DNA from: Prostheceraeus crozeri
Taxonomy: Eukaryota > Platyhelminthes > Polycladida > Euryleptidae
Direction of reading: 5' to 3'
DNA length: 64,000 bases
Assembly: GCA_907163375.1 (NCBI GenBank)
Contig: CAJQUW010007414.1
Location: 515,723 to 579,722, forward strand
Shown: positions 53,773 through 64,000 of the stretch, piece after piece
Layout of the letters: each line of letters starts with the position of its first letter
How positions within the stretch are numbered: the first letter of the stretch is position 1
Made by a program: the position numbers and the translations under genes
The notes under the pieces: model-generated
Told to the model about the DNA's origin: nothing
What the model saw: only the letters and a program-made list of their open reading frames with translations
Databases searched by the model: none

Positions 53773-54823
53773 GAGTTTCAGGAATTTCCTTCACTAGATG
53801 AATCTCGAATGATTCACATATCTCAATGCCTCTTTGCGACTCATTTCGGTCTTCAAGACATCGCAGTGATAGCGTCTGTAGCAAGAATGGCTTCATGCGC
53901 CATTGAGTTGCAATCGGTGTCTGCTTGATCGGTCGATACAGAAGCCAGCAATCTTGTCAACTAATTAGCCACAAGAACGAATTTCGATGCTGCGTCTCTT
54001 GCTGCCGCTGAGAAAAATGATAAGTGAATAGCTTTTCTTTCGTCAGCAGCGCATCGAAACTTTACCTAAATTACGACTGATCATGGGCGAAAGTGCCATT
54101 ACTACTAAACTTTTTGATAAATATACATGACACTTGAATTTCCAATAGGCCTACTATATTCATGTGTATGGTGTGAGTCATGATGATTCAGAGATATTTA
54201 TTTATGAGAAAAGAACTCACTCATATTGAAAATTGTCGCCTTTTGTTAGAAGTTCTACAAAATGTTTGCAAAAATAGCAAAATTCAGACGATCAAAAAAG
54301 TAGGCCTACTTTTAATGTATGAATTTGACCTTGCGTTGGAACAAAATCAAGCGATTCTTTGTGAAGGCTTGAAATGCACTGAAACTAAAAATCACCAATG
54401 CATGTAGTCATCTTATTTAGTTTTGAGGACCACAGCAGAAATGCGACAGACCTTAGGAGAATCCTCTCAGAAGGGTACAAGAGAAAAATTACTTGTTATG
54501 CAAATCACAGCAAATAAGAGATAGTCCTAGTAACTCTGTGCATCCATCCATAGAGTAGGCCTACATCTATCATTTAAGTACAAGACGTGAACGAACGTAA
54601 TAAATATCGACCCTGCGAAGCTTGCAGTGCCACGATTAATGCATGGTTTTGAATATTTTACGCCTCTTTCATGAATCTTCCCACATGACCATAATTGAAA
54701 ATGAAATCATTATGCTAGTAGTACAGAGACATCATAGTTCATTTGCGTTTGATGATTACAGTCAGTGATGAAACAATCATGAATTTGGGCGTGGTCCACG
54801 TGCAACCACGTTTAGGGTAATGT
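53773..54823. other. No recognised gene
   Basis: About 1 kb between the two hAT elements. AT-rich, with aggcctac words. No ORF with recognisable motifs. Confidence 0.5.
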
Positions 54824-54855
54824 GTAATTACCAGGGCCGACCAAATATGCATTAA

Positions 54856-56857
54856 CCCTTATCGGGCCACGCGTTTAGGTGAGCGCTTGTTGGCGACGCC
54901 GTAACATTTTGCTACAAAATATTTTGAAACTTCACGATTATCTCAATACATGCGTGCTCGAAAGAAAACCGCGTCTGCTACTTTTATTCATGCTCTTCAT
55001 CTAAGTATATCAGAATAAGTCTATTTAAGCGCTACAGTAGCATTCCTCATGTACATTGATAGACCAGACCAAATATCTGAGTATGTGATGAATACTAATT
55101 TATGTTGGTTATTTGTGTTTTTGATAATACGTACATAACCAATGGTGCATTATATTAGTAAAATCAATCTGTCATTCGTTTGAGCGGTATGCATTCCTAA
55201 ATCTTACTGTTGATTTTGGAGAATGGAGAGGTACATAAGAGGTGATCTTGTGCAGCCTGATACTGAGTTGGATGGATTTTTGTTGTATTTATCGGAGGAC
55301 ATTATCCGTTTTGTGCTACGTCATACAAATCGTAAAGCTCATGATATTCATGGTGACAAATCGTACCTGAAACTGTTCTCTTATAAAGAGTTTCTGGCTT
55401 GTATAGGCATTCTCATCAGAAGTGGTGTTGACGGAGACAATTTTTGTGCTTTGGATGACATGTGGTCCGCCGTTGATGGTCGACCATTCTACCGAGCGCT
55501 GATTTCAAGGAATAGATTCAAATTTTTTTTGAAAACAATTCGATTTGATAATTACCGGACGCGAAATGTTCGAAAGGAGTCAGACAAGTTAGCAGCTGTG
55601 TCAGAAATGTGGATTTTGTTCGTCAATAACTTGCGACAATTTTACATCCCGGCTGATTCCCTAGTAGTAGACGAGTAATTACTCGGCTACAGAGGGCAAG
55701 TGCCCGGGAAAACATACATGCTGTCTAAACCAAAGAAATACGGACTCAAAATTTCCTGTTTGTGCGAAAGTGGTACAGGATTTGCTTTGAATGGACGGAT
55801 ATATCAAGGTCGTCGACATAATGCGCCTGTACACAGAAATTTGGGACATGAAGTTGTAATAAGCCTTTCTGAACCATATTTTCAAACAAATCGTGATATA
55901 GTTACGGTGTACTTTGCATCGCACATGCTGGCGACAAGTCTACTACAAAATGGACTTACTCTTCTTGGGACCATACGGAAACATCGTGTTGAGATTCCAT
56001 CAATTTTGAAAGAAAATCGAGAAGCACTTACGAGTGATTTTCTCTATGATCATCAAGACAAAATTACTTTGGTGGCTTATTCACCTAAGCGAAATAAAAA
56101 GGTGATACTTTTGAGCTGATCACATGGTATGGGTCAAATATCTTTCCAAGACACAATGCGACGGCTGCAAATGATCCTGGATTATAATAAGGGGAAAGGT
56201 GGAGTAGACCAAATGGACGGCAACATTGAGAATTTACGTGTGTAAGAAAGACGGTAAGGTAAGATGGCCGCTTCTTGTTTTCGTGATTGACGTAGCATGC
56301 AATAATGCATTTATTCATATGAAACGTGGTGGATATTTGCACACAAGGAAGCGTTTTCTTCGCAATTTATCAATGCAGTTGTGTTCGCACTTTGCAAAAG
56401 CGCGTCATTCTATGAATACCAGATTGTGTAAGTCAATAAAGCAAGCAGCAGAGCTGTTCGAATTTTTGCCTGAACATCAACCTCAGCAACCATCCCAAGC
56501 TAATCTGGGAAGATGTTCGCACTGCTCAAAAGTGTCAAGAAAAAGGTGTGACAGATGTCAACGATTCACTTGTCCAACACATCGAATTCTTGTAAAGCAA
56601 TGTCTTTGCCAAAATTGCTAAATGAATGATTGACAAGTTTATTACATGTAACATTTTGTTACGGTGTGGCCAACAGGTACAAAATAGTGAGCAGTTTCAT
56701 AAATTTGGTTATTTTTCTTTCATATTTGACATGGAACATGAGCAATTGATAATATGCATGGGTTTATAACCGCAAGGTCGGACCTTCGATAAAAAGGTTT
56801 TTATTTCATAATGAAAAAAATTTTGTAACATTTTGTTACGGCGTAGCCCGATAAGGG
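54856..56857 (+). mobile_element. piggyBac element (decayed)
   Basis: Ends CCCTTATCGGGC...GCCCGATAAGGG with TTAA target duplications at 54852-54855 and 56858-56861, the piggyBac signature. Subterminal GTAACATTTTGTTAC palindromes occur near both ends. It entered a TTAA at the very edge of the hAT relic. Confidence 0.92.
55223..56621 (+). pseudogene. piggyBac transposase pseudogene
   Basis: Starts MERYIRGDLVQPDTELDGFL, with FLACIGILIRSGV, DMWSAVDGRPFYR and RFKFFLKTIRFDNY typical of the family. The first catalytic Asp lies in SLVVDE and is directly followed by an in-frame TAA (55676-55678). The same frame resumes (YRGQVPGKTYMLSKPKKYG) and meets a second stop at 56117. The second catalytic position reads VTVYFAS where relatives have VTxDNFxTS, so Asp-Asn is lost. 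GGVDQMD keeps the third Asp. A frame change follows near 56225, then RWPLLVFVIDVACNNAF and a C-terminal Cys-rich finger (CSHC...CDRC...CLCQNC). Cannot make active enzyme. Confidence 0.9.
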
Positions 56858-57911
56858 TTAACAAGTGATGGTTTTATGCGCATAAAAGTGATTTTGTGCA
56901 ATGAAAACTGTATTTATGCAATATCATTCTGATTATAGAAATAGCTGCAATATAGTAAGAAATGTAGGCCAATGTAGGCATAAATGGTGAATAATCTGTC
57001 AGCACTTTGAGTTCATTCCTAATGCACAATGCATGTGAACGTTTTCCTTATTCATACTAATGCGATTGCTCCTCATATGCCTTGTATTCTGAAAAAACGT
57101 TCCTCTCAAATACGTCCCAGAAGAGGTAACAGGAGATGAGATCGCGACATATGGTAACTGTTTTTCCAACCTTCAAAGTCCCTCTCAACCAGCTTCTTGA
57201 ATTCTGTGTTCTTTTGAAGAAGAGCGTGCTCCAGCTTGGGTCCTTCAGATCCGCATCAAAGTCATCGCTGATACCATCGAACATCAGTTGTTTGATTTTG
57301 ACCATATTGCACTTAGCGGTCTTGAAGCTTGCTATCGGAGACAACGAGGAATAGAGCCATATTTGACGAGGAAATGTTACTACGATACCTCTTGCAATCC
57401 TCGGTGTCCGATTTTATATCGATTAATGCTCCTTCAGGTTTAACGATTGCTGTACAATCATCCTCCAAGTCAACAATCACTTTTTTCAGGGTCTGATAAT
57501 TGGTGAGGTAGCATTCCACTGCTTCTATCCATGTGCCCCAAAGGGGTGGTTATCGCAGAGGGTGGCAGTGACATGTGAGCTTCTTCCAGCTTGCGACAAC
57601 GTGAAGGAATCATAGGAATCCGACCAAAGCAGTATATATAGCATGCAGTGTCTTCTGAAAACAGGGAATCTTCAAGATAGAAGTAGACATTGTCCACTGC
57701 TGAGCATTAGACCGTAATCTAAAGTAAAAGACAGAAAGTAGAAGATATGTGTCAACACAGGAAACGAGGTAAAATCTGTTCATGATAACTGTTTTTTCAA
57801 GAAATCATCTATACATGTATTTAAAAGCACTTATTTTCATGATATGCATTTTTATGCAATCAAAGCTGAAATATGCATTTTTATGCATATTTGGTCGGCC
57901 CTGGTAATTAC

Positions 57912-59499
57912 ACTTGGTTCACGCGTAATTCATCGTGGCATGTCACCTAGCGGGGTGTCAAAAATGTCTCACTTGGTCGCTGAGAGTTCTCCATCAGTAG
58001 GCTGCCCGCACCCCTGTATCATTAGAAGCAAAACAACAAGTCATGAAGCATTTATTTATTCTTCCCGTCCTCAGTAAAAACAGTCAGATCCTGAGAATAA
58101 TATAAATGTCTCATATTCTCCAGTGTAAAAAATGTGTATAGGAAAACATCGTCAGTGTACCAACTCTCCCGTTTTGTAAAAAAACACATTCTTCACACAC
58201 GATTAAGCTGACATCAGTCAGTTATCAATGATTCTATCTACAAGTAGCATTCTGACCTGCAGATTAATCGGATAGATGTTTCTGAAAATGGCCCCGGCAA
58301 CCAAAGCGAGTCTTCTGCAGGTAACGAGTGCTGAAAATGAGACTTTTACAGAATTATGTACACTCATGCCTACTAAGAAATCTGAGCGTTCTTCCGATGT
58401 TTTAGTTAGCGCCTCTACTTACCAGATAGAACAAAAGAAAAAACACACAAATGAGACGTAGATTGCAGTTTTTTGGATAAAAAATGACTTTTTCTATGAT
58501 TCTTTTCCTTCTCTCTGATTAAGCGAAAAATATTTAGCTCAGAGCCACAACTTTGAACACAGAAATGTCTTTTATGTTCATTTCCTATGATTAAATGTGG
58601 AGTAAGATTGCTTAGAATGTTGCTCGCCGACATTAGGAGACTTGTCGGATCTTAATGTGCGTTATGAAACAGAGATGCATGAACAAGATAGGGATGACCT
58701 AAAGACATTCTGTGTCAAAATTGTGACTCAGTACTTGCTACTTTTTTGCTTAATCAGAGAAAACTTTAGCCAAAAACCGGAACCTGTGTCCCACATGGGA
58801 TTCACGATGCTTACTTTCTTTGATCCTGTCTGCAAGAAGAGGAACTAACCAAAACTCGGAAGACGCGCAATTTGAAGGCATAGGGTGTATCATCCTGAAT
58901 GTCTCATTTTCTGCCTCGTTTCCCTACAAGACACTCATTCTGGCTACCGAACTATTATGCACCAGTGAAATATTTGCCTTCCAAATTAACGCAGACGGGT
59001 TTAGGTTTTATTCCAAATAGGGCAATCTCTTAATACTTTTAACCGTAGCTGATGAAGGACCACAAGCCAAAACATCACGACTTAATGAAGCTTATCAAAA
59101 TGAGATGGACACAGTTGGTTATCCGAATCGATGTGAAATTTCATTTCTGCTTCTTTGGATAGAACTTTTCCACACCCTTCATTGATTCACTGCAAATCAA
59201 TTGTGTTTAATATATTCTTTAGTCAGCTCCGTGATTTCTGTGTTATAATGTCGTTTCAAGTCTTCGGAGAGCATTCTTGTCCTCCCCTTCACTACGAAGT
59301 TGAGTGATCGACCAATCCTTTTGCGGACCGTTACGTTCCAGATCTGCCAATTCTGTGAATGTAATTGTTCACAGTTTCTCAGGGGAGGTCGTAATTGATT
59401 AACAAGAGTTACCTGGAAAGATATGAAATGGTTGCGTGTAGCATGAATTAAGTCTAAGTACATGTTTATTCCATAATGTTTCATTAACAAAATTGTGCC
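57912..59499. other. No recognised gene
   Basis: Right flank of the hAT relic. The first 50 bases share GTGGCATGTCACCT with 50955-50975. The rest has only short open frames without motifs. Confidence 0.45.
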
Positions 59500-59559
59500 G
59501 CCGTGTAGGGATCTGTCCCCGGTCGGTGTTGTCTCCTGCTAATCCTACTGATTACGATC

Positions 59560-62500
59560 ACGGAGTGCCTCGATATTCTTGGTGTGTCTGTTAGGGCTGG
59601 TTTTTGTCAGTCAAAGACAGCTTTGTGACACTAGGTACTGTCAGTGCTTACGGCTTTGTCAGTCTGAATCAGACAATAAGAAGGTACAAAGACCTCCCTG
59701 TCAACCGGTAAAGGCAAATATCGAATCTTTTGTGACGTCATTTACTCGTCATACTTTGTGTATGAATCCCTTGTTTTCTATTTTTAATAATTGTGATTTC
59801 CGTGTTTGATTGCCGAACACACCATCATACGAAGATCTGGAATCGACTGCGACAGCAACCAGTCCTAAATGATATAAAGGCTTTGATTGATGACAATCAT
59901 GAAAGGGCCTTACTGATCTGACAGGCCGCAATAGGAAATGGAAATCATCCAAACCGTTTAAATGTGAAAATTGAAGAATTGCATAAAAATCCATTTCTTG
60001 AACTCAAATTAAATGTCCTTGAATTACAGAAAAGTAACGAATTGTCTTTTAAAAAGAAGAACCAATATAATTGAGGGGAAGAACTGATCGTATTAAAAAC
60101 AAACAACAAACGGAAATAACATGTACGAATTAAGCGCACGAAGTAAGAAGAGAGGGAACGCAGAAAGCACCAACCTTCATAATTTACCGGATTGCCAGAG
60201 TCATCCAGATGATCATAACCAAATTAGTGGTCTGACAAGACGAACAAAGATTGTTTGCGAGTCTATACTTGAAAGCGATAAACAATCACCTATTGCTGAC
60301 GGACCGCAACAGTGCTACCGAATAGGTATAAGCTGGGTCACGAGAACGAGACCACGGCCTCTAAAACTCAATTGCAAAAGCACTGAAAACAAAAGATCAT
60401 GATATTGCGAAAGGCGAGGTGAGAATTGCGGTCAACATTCAAAAATACCGCGATGTCTTCATCAATCCTGACAGAAAGAACGGCAAATGCAACGGAGCAA
60501 TCCATAAGAAGCCTCCGAGGAAGAATTAAATCGCCGCAGAAGTAATCGGTGAAGACGAAGTCATCTTTCCGTGACAGGGTGGATTGTACGACGGAAACAA
60601 CCGAAATTTTTAAATCCACTTTTTAAGCCCGAGTTCGCAAAACCATACACAACAGAAAGTAAAAAATCTCCAATAGAAAAACGTAATTGGCCTTTCATGT
60701 GTAAATGCTCAATCTATTCTGTACAAAGTTAGACGAGCTTCGACACTGATCACTTCCTTCCATCCATTTTTTGTATGCGTTACTGGAGACGGTTGACATC
60801 ATACATAACAAACTATATCCTCACAAAGATGGCTAACAACATATTTCGGAACGATAGGTGAAACGATCCATCCGACAAACCGCCTGCGGTGGTGTACTTT
60901 GATCTGACACGTCCTCTTCAAACTTCTGCATTGAATGTCCCTACTGTTTTCTGCAAAACCCAAAGGCATATAAAGCAATCTTATCAAGTTCGTGGAATCT
61001 GGTATTCTGTCATATCTCTTCTGTATTTATACGCCACCTGGACTAAGAGCAGACATGTTTGTACAAGTTACAGAATATGTTGTTGATATATTTGACTTTT
61101 TACTATCATCAACTCCTAACGCTGAGATTTCTCTCTGTGGTTTGCATTGATTTAATTGATTTGTTTGCATTGATCTCTGTGCATTGATTTAAACAGATAC
61201 GACTTTTCTTTTCTTTGTCAACAGTTCAATAGTGTTAACATCGTGAACATGCCAACTTTTGGCAATGCGACACTGGATAAATTTTATTGTAATGTAAATT
61301 TAGTTAACAGCTTTGATGTTTCGATTGCTCCCCCCTTGATGTGCTCACACCATATGCTCAAAATTGTTATTATTTCCAAGAGTGCTCATAATTTATGTAG
61401 CTCCAAAATGTTTCGTGTTCAAAAAAGTTTTAGAACTTAGAATTTTCTGACTGGACTTCTACAAGAAGTCCCAATATCAAAGAACGTTTTTTAACGACAT
61501 TCTATAAAGCCATTGTCAAAAATACCAATCTCATTTGTCAAACTTGCTCCAAAAACTAACCCTGGATAACACCAATAGTGATCGATCTTCCTCATCAATA
61601 AACGTTGGCGTGCCTATCGTGAAGAAAACGTTCCACTCTATCTACATTACAAGACAAAAGTTAAAACTTGAAATCATTAAATCGAAGAAAATATGGAGTC
61701 TCAAATATGTGTAAGACTTGCAAAGGAGTTTGGTCTGTGTAAATGATGTCAGAGGAAAGACAAACAAAACAACTCGACTTCTCAAATGTTTCCTTATACG
61801 CTGATGCATTTGAAGCCGTATAATCTATCAATTGGTATTTTCAAGTTTTTTCGTAAAGAGGCAGGCTCGTATGATTTCCATCGCACACACGAAACCCACG
61901 ATTTCTCTATTTGTTGATAGAGATATGGTGCCTCTCTTATTTATGTAAACTAAAAACAGACAAGGCGCCCAGGTGCGACGGCATCTACCTTTTACTAAAA
62001 GCCGCAGCTCCTGAATTTGTACGCCACTGTCACTAACATTTTCAATTTGAGTCTTTTGATAACGGCAGTGTAACCTCATATGGTGGAAAGTTTCATTTGT
62101 GTGTCCAGTTTCCAAAGACAACGCCTGTTAAAAGAGAACCTTTCCGTCCAATTTCCTCTCTCCCTGTCATTTAGCAAAGTGTGCGAAAACATTGTATTTT
62201 CAGAATTATAGACGCATCGTCGACATGTTGTCATTGGTTTTGCCACACATGATGCAGTTTGGTCTAGACTTTTGAATTACCCATGTCAGGGCTTCCTATT
62301 TGACGTTCGATTTGAGCATGCATTTGACTGTCTACCACATTAGCTCCTGTTAGCATATATTTTCTCAATACCACTTCCTCCTAATTGTAAATTTCTTATT
62401 AACTGGGTCAGATGCCTAACCTGTTTTAATCGCAACCAACTGTCAAACTTGGGGCGACGAACCATCACTCTAGTAACAGTTACCAGCGGCATACCTCAGA

Positions 62501-63409
62501 GTTCATTGTTAGAACCTATATGTTTTCTTGTACATGTCAACCTACAGCCTTTGAACGATGATGTCAAAGTCATTAAATACCCGATGACACCACGTTGATA
62601 ATTCCTGTTTTCCGGCATGAACCAGATGATTTGTCTCTATTTTCCTCAGAAGTGGACCATTTTGACAGTTGGTGTAGAGATCATCGTATGTCAATTAATC
62701 GTAGTAAGACCAAGGTCCTTAATATCAATTTTTCATGTACCTCTTTACACAATGTTGCTGATTTTGAAACTGTACGCTTCCTTAAGATACTCGGTCTGGT
62801 TTTCAATGATGGCCTCACTTGGTCAAATCACTTTCAATATGCTTCATTCATTGTTTCTAAGCGTTTGTATGTCTTGCGTATATTGAAACCCATTTTCAAT
62901 CACGATCAACTTGTGCTTGTTTTCAACTGTATCGTTCCCTCGATTATGGACTATGCATCACCTGTCTTGATTAATCCTGGTAGCGCCCTGAATTCAAAAT
63001 TCGAGATCTTTTGCAAAAGAGCTTTCCGCATAATTCACGGATTCAAGGCAAAATTTTGTGATCGTTGTGATATGTTCGACATCGCTAGATGCAGGGAAAA
63101 CTTGTCTCTACGATTTTTTCGTCAAGCACACTACGACTCCAACCACATTCTACACCATCTGCTTCCAATTCAATCACATCGCAGTTCGAGACTGATCCTG
63201 CCACATGCTAAGACTTTGAGGAGACAGAATGGATTTGTCTTTTCTAGTGCTGTATTGTTCAACCAATTGACTTGATTCTGACTTTGCTTGCTTCTCAATC
63301 ATGTTTGTAATTTCTCTTCTTACAAATCTCCCCGATTTTCATTGGAGATTTTCATGTATTGGTTTTGTTACGAAATAAGCGCTTATTATCATTATTATTA
63401 TTATTATTA
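59560..63409 (+). mobile_element. Old APE-type LINE (CR1/Jockey-like)
   Basis: Recognisable in order though scattered across frames. ORF1-like Cys-rich and RRM-like pieces at about 59640-60550 (RTRPRPLKLNCKSTE). Endonuclease pieces at 60700-61420 (PTFGNATLDKFYCN, DVSIAPPL). A linker with an NPWITP-like word near 61560. Reverse transcriptase 61960-63275 (DKAPRCDGIYLLLKAAA, FRPISSLPV, GIPQGS-like, then the 62595-63275 frame). It ends in an ATT repeat tail. Many stops and frameshifts show an old, dead copy. The exact 5' end is uncertain. Confidence 0.75.
62595..63275 (+). pseudogene. LINE reverse transcriptase C-terminal part
   Basis: 226-codon open stretch: WCRDHRMSINRSKTKVLNI, FLKILGLVFNDGLTWSNHF, RLYVLRILKPIF, MDYASPVL and FCKRAFRIIHGF. 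These are the thumb and post-RT motifs of CR1/Jockey-type LINEs. The ADD catalytic box lies just upstream in another frame, so this is a fragment. Confidence 0.85.
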
Positions 63410-64000
63410 AAACGATTTCATTGATTGGAGTCTCGTGAGGCCGATTGACCTTATCTGGTTGCGTGTTCATGAACCCTATTCCCTCCGAAATTGACATGCG
63501 AAGATAATTGGTAGGTATTCAATGAAAACGTTGAAATCCGAAGCCAGGAACACGAAGATACCGCAGTCCCTTGTATTTTAATCAGCGGAATAAAATGTGG
63601 CTCCTATATCTTTTTGCAGACAATCTATATATTGAGATATTGCGGTTCCTTGCACTTGTCGTAAAACCTCAATATCATTCAGGAAATGCTGCATAGCTTA
63701 CCGCACTTTCACCTGTAATTTATCTCATTTTCAATTTTATTTGAAACACGATTTGCGGTAGAAGCACTCCATCAATACTTTAGCAGAAAATAAATGCGCA
63801 ATTCCTAAGGAATGATAAAAACCCATTTTTTGTCCGCTACTACGGATGCTTCATCCATTTTTCATTAATAATATTGAATTAAGCATTGACGTTGAAGGAT
63901 ATACGTGCAATTGCTTAAAACAAGTCAATGTATATTTCTCCATGACCATGGGATCATAATGTCTCATTAAAGAAATTAATTCTAAGTTAAAGAAATTATA
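63410..64000. other. No recognised gene
   Basis: Flank of the LINE; AT-rich, no supported feature. Confidence 0.5.

Larger units (their letters stand above)
54832..57903 (-). mobile_element. hAT relic split by a piggyBac element
   Basis: Perfect 21-bp terminal inverted repeats (CAGGGCCGACCAAATATGCA plus T) at 54832-54852 and 57883-57903, flanked by the 8-bp duplication GTAATTAC (54824-54831 and 57904-57911). Without the piggyBac it is only about 1.07 kb, so it is internally deleted. Minus-strand pieces between about 57740 and 57060 resemble a hAT transposase (ECYLTNYQTLKKVI next to a WGTW-like region), in more than one frame with stops. The perfect ends suggest mobilisation in trans before decay. 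Confidence 0.82.

Overview
The window looks like a piece of an AT-rich invertebrate animal genome. It has one spliced host gene with normal GT-AG introns, surrounded by many kinds of transposable element. Repeated aggcctac-type words are common, as I recall from echinoderm, hemichordate and mollusc assemblies, but I cannot fix the phylum.

Layout. 1-1848: sequence without a recognisable gene. 1854-22942: a Ty3/Gypsy element (Mag-like, minus strand) with two identical 140-bp LTRs and a 5-bp target duplication (GTAAC). A 16.0-kb Polinton/Maverick (6110-22142) has inserted into its gag part, with its own perfect 6-bp duplication (ATGCTT). 23.4-47.9 kb: a complete eight-exon gene on the minus strand for an S28 serine carboxypeptidase (PRSS16/K12H4.7-like, 485 aa). 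Its introns hold foldback elements, a Penelope-type endonuclease remnant, a 104-bp tandem array split by a non-autonomous LTR element with 1.45-kb LTRs, and a LINE fragment. 48-59.5 kb: no host gene seen, but a non-autonomous hAT element (52681-53764) and a second hAT relic (54832-57903) holding a decayed piggyBac (54856-56857). 59.5-63.4 kb: an old, decayed APE-type LINE with ORF1, endonuclease and reverse transcriptase remnants.

The Polinton is the most informative part. It carries protein-primed DNA polymerase B, a packaging-type ATPase and a second, membrane-anchored P-loop ATPase, an adenain-like protease, a double-jelly-roll major capsid candidate, a penton-like minor capsid candidate, hydrophobic minor-virion-type proteins, a zinc-finger protein, and an ORF in which a parvovirus-type phospholipase A2 domain is fused to the integrase. 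It also has a long coiled-coil protein whose N-terminus resembles phage tail-fibre proteins. Genes lie in strand blocks with tiny gaps. Most starts are preceded by an A-rich TTAAAAA-ATG motif, and many gene ends carry small hairpins with a 3-4-nt loop. Taken together this reads as a virus-like replication and virion cassette with its own signals. It is nearly whole, with about one or two breaks, and it is recent because it sits in a Gypsy copy whose LTRs are still identical.
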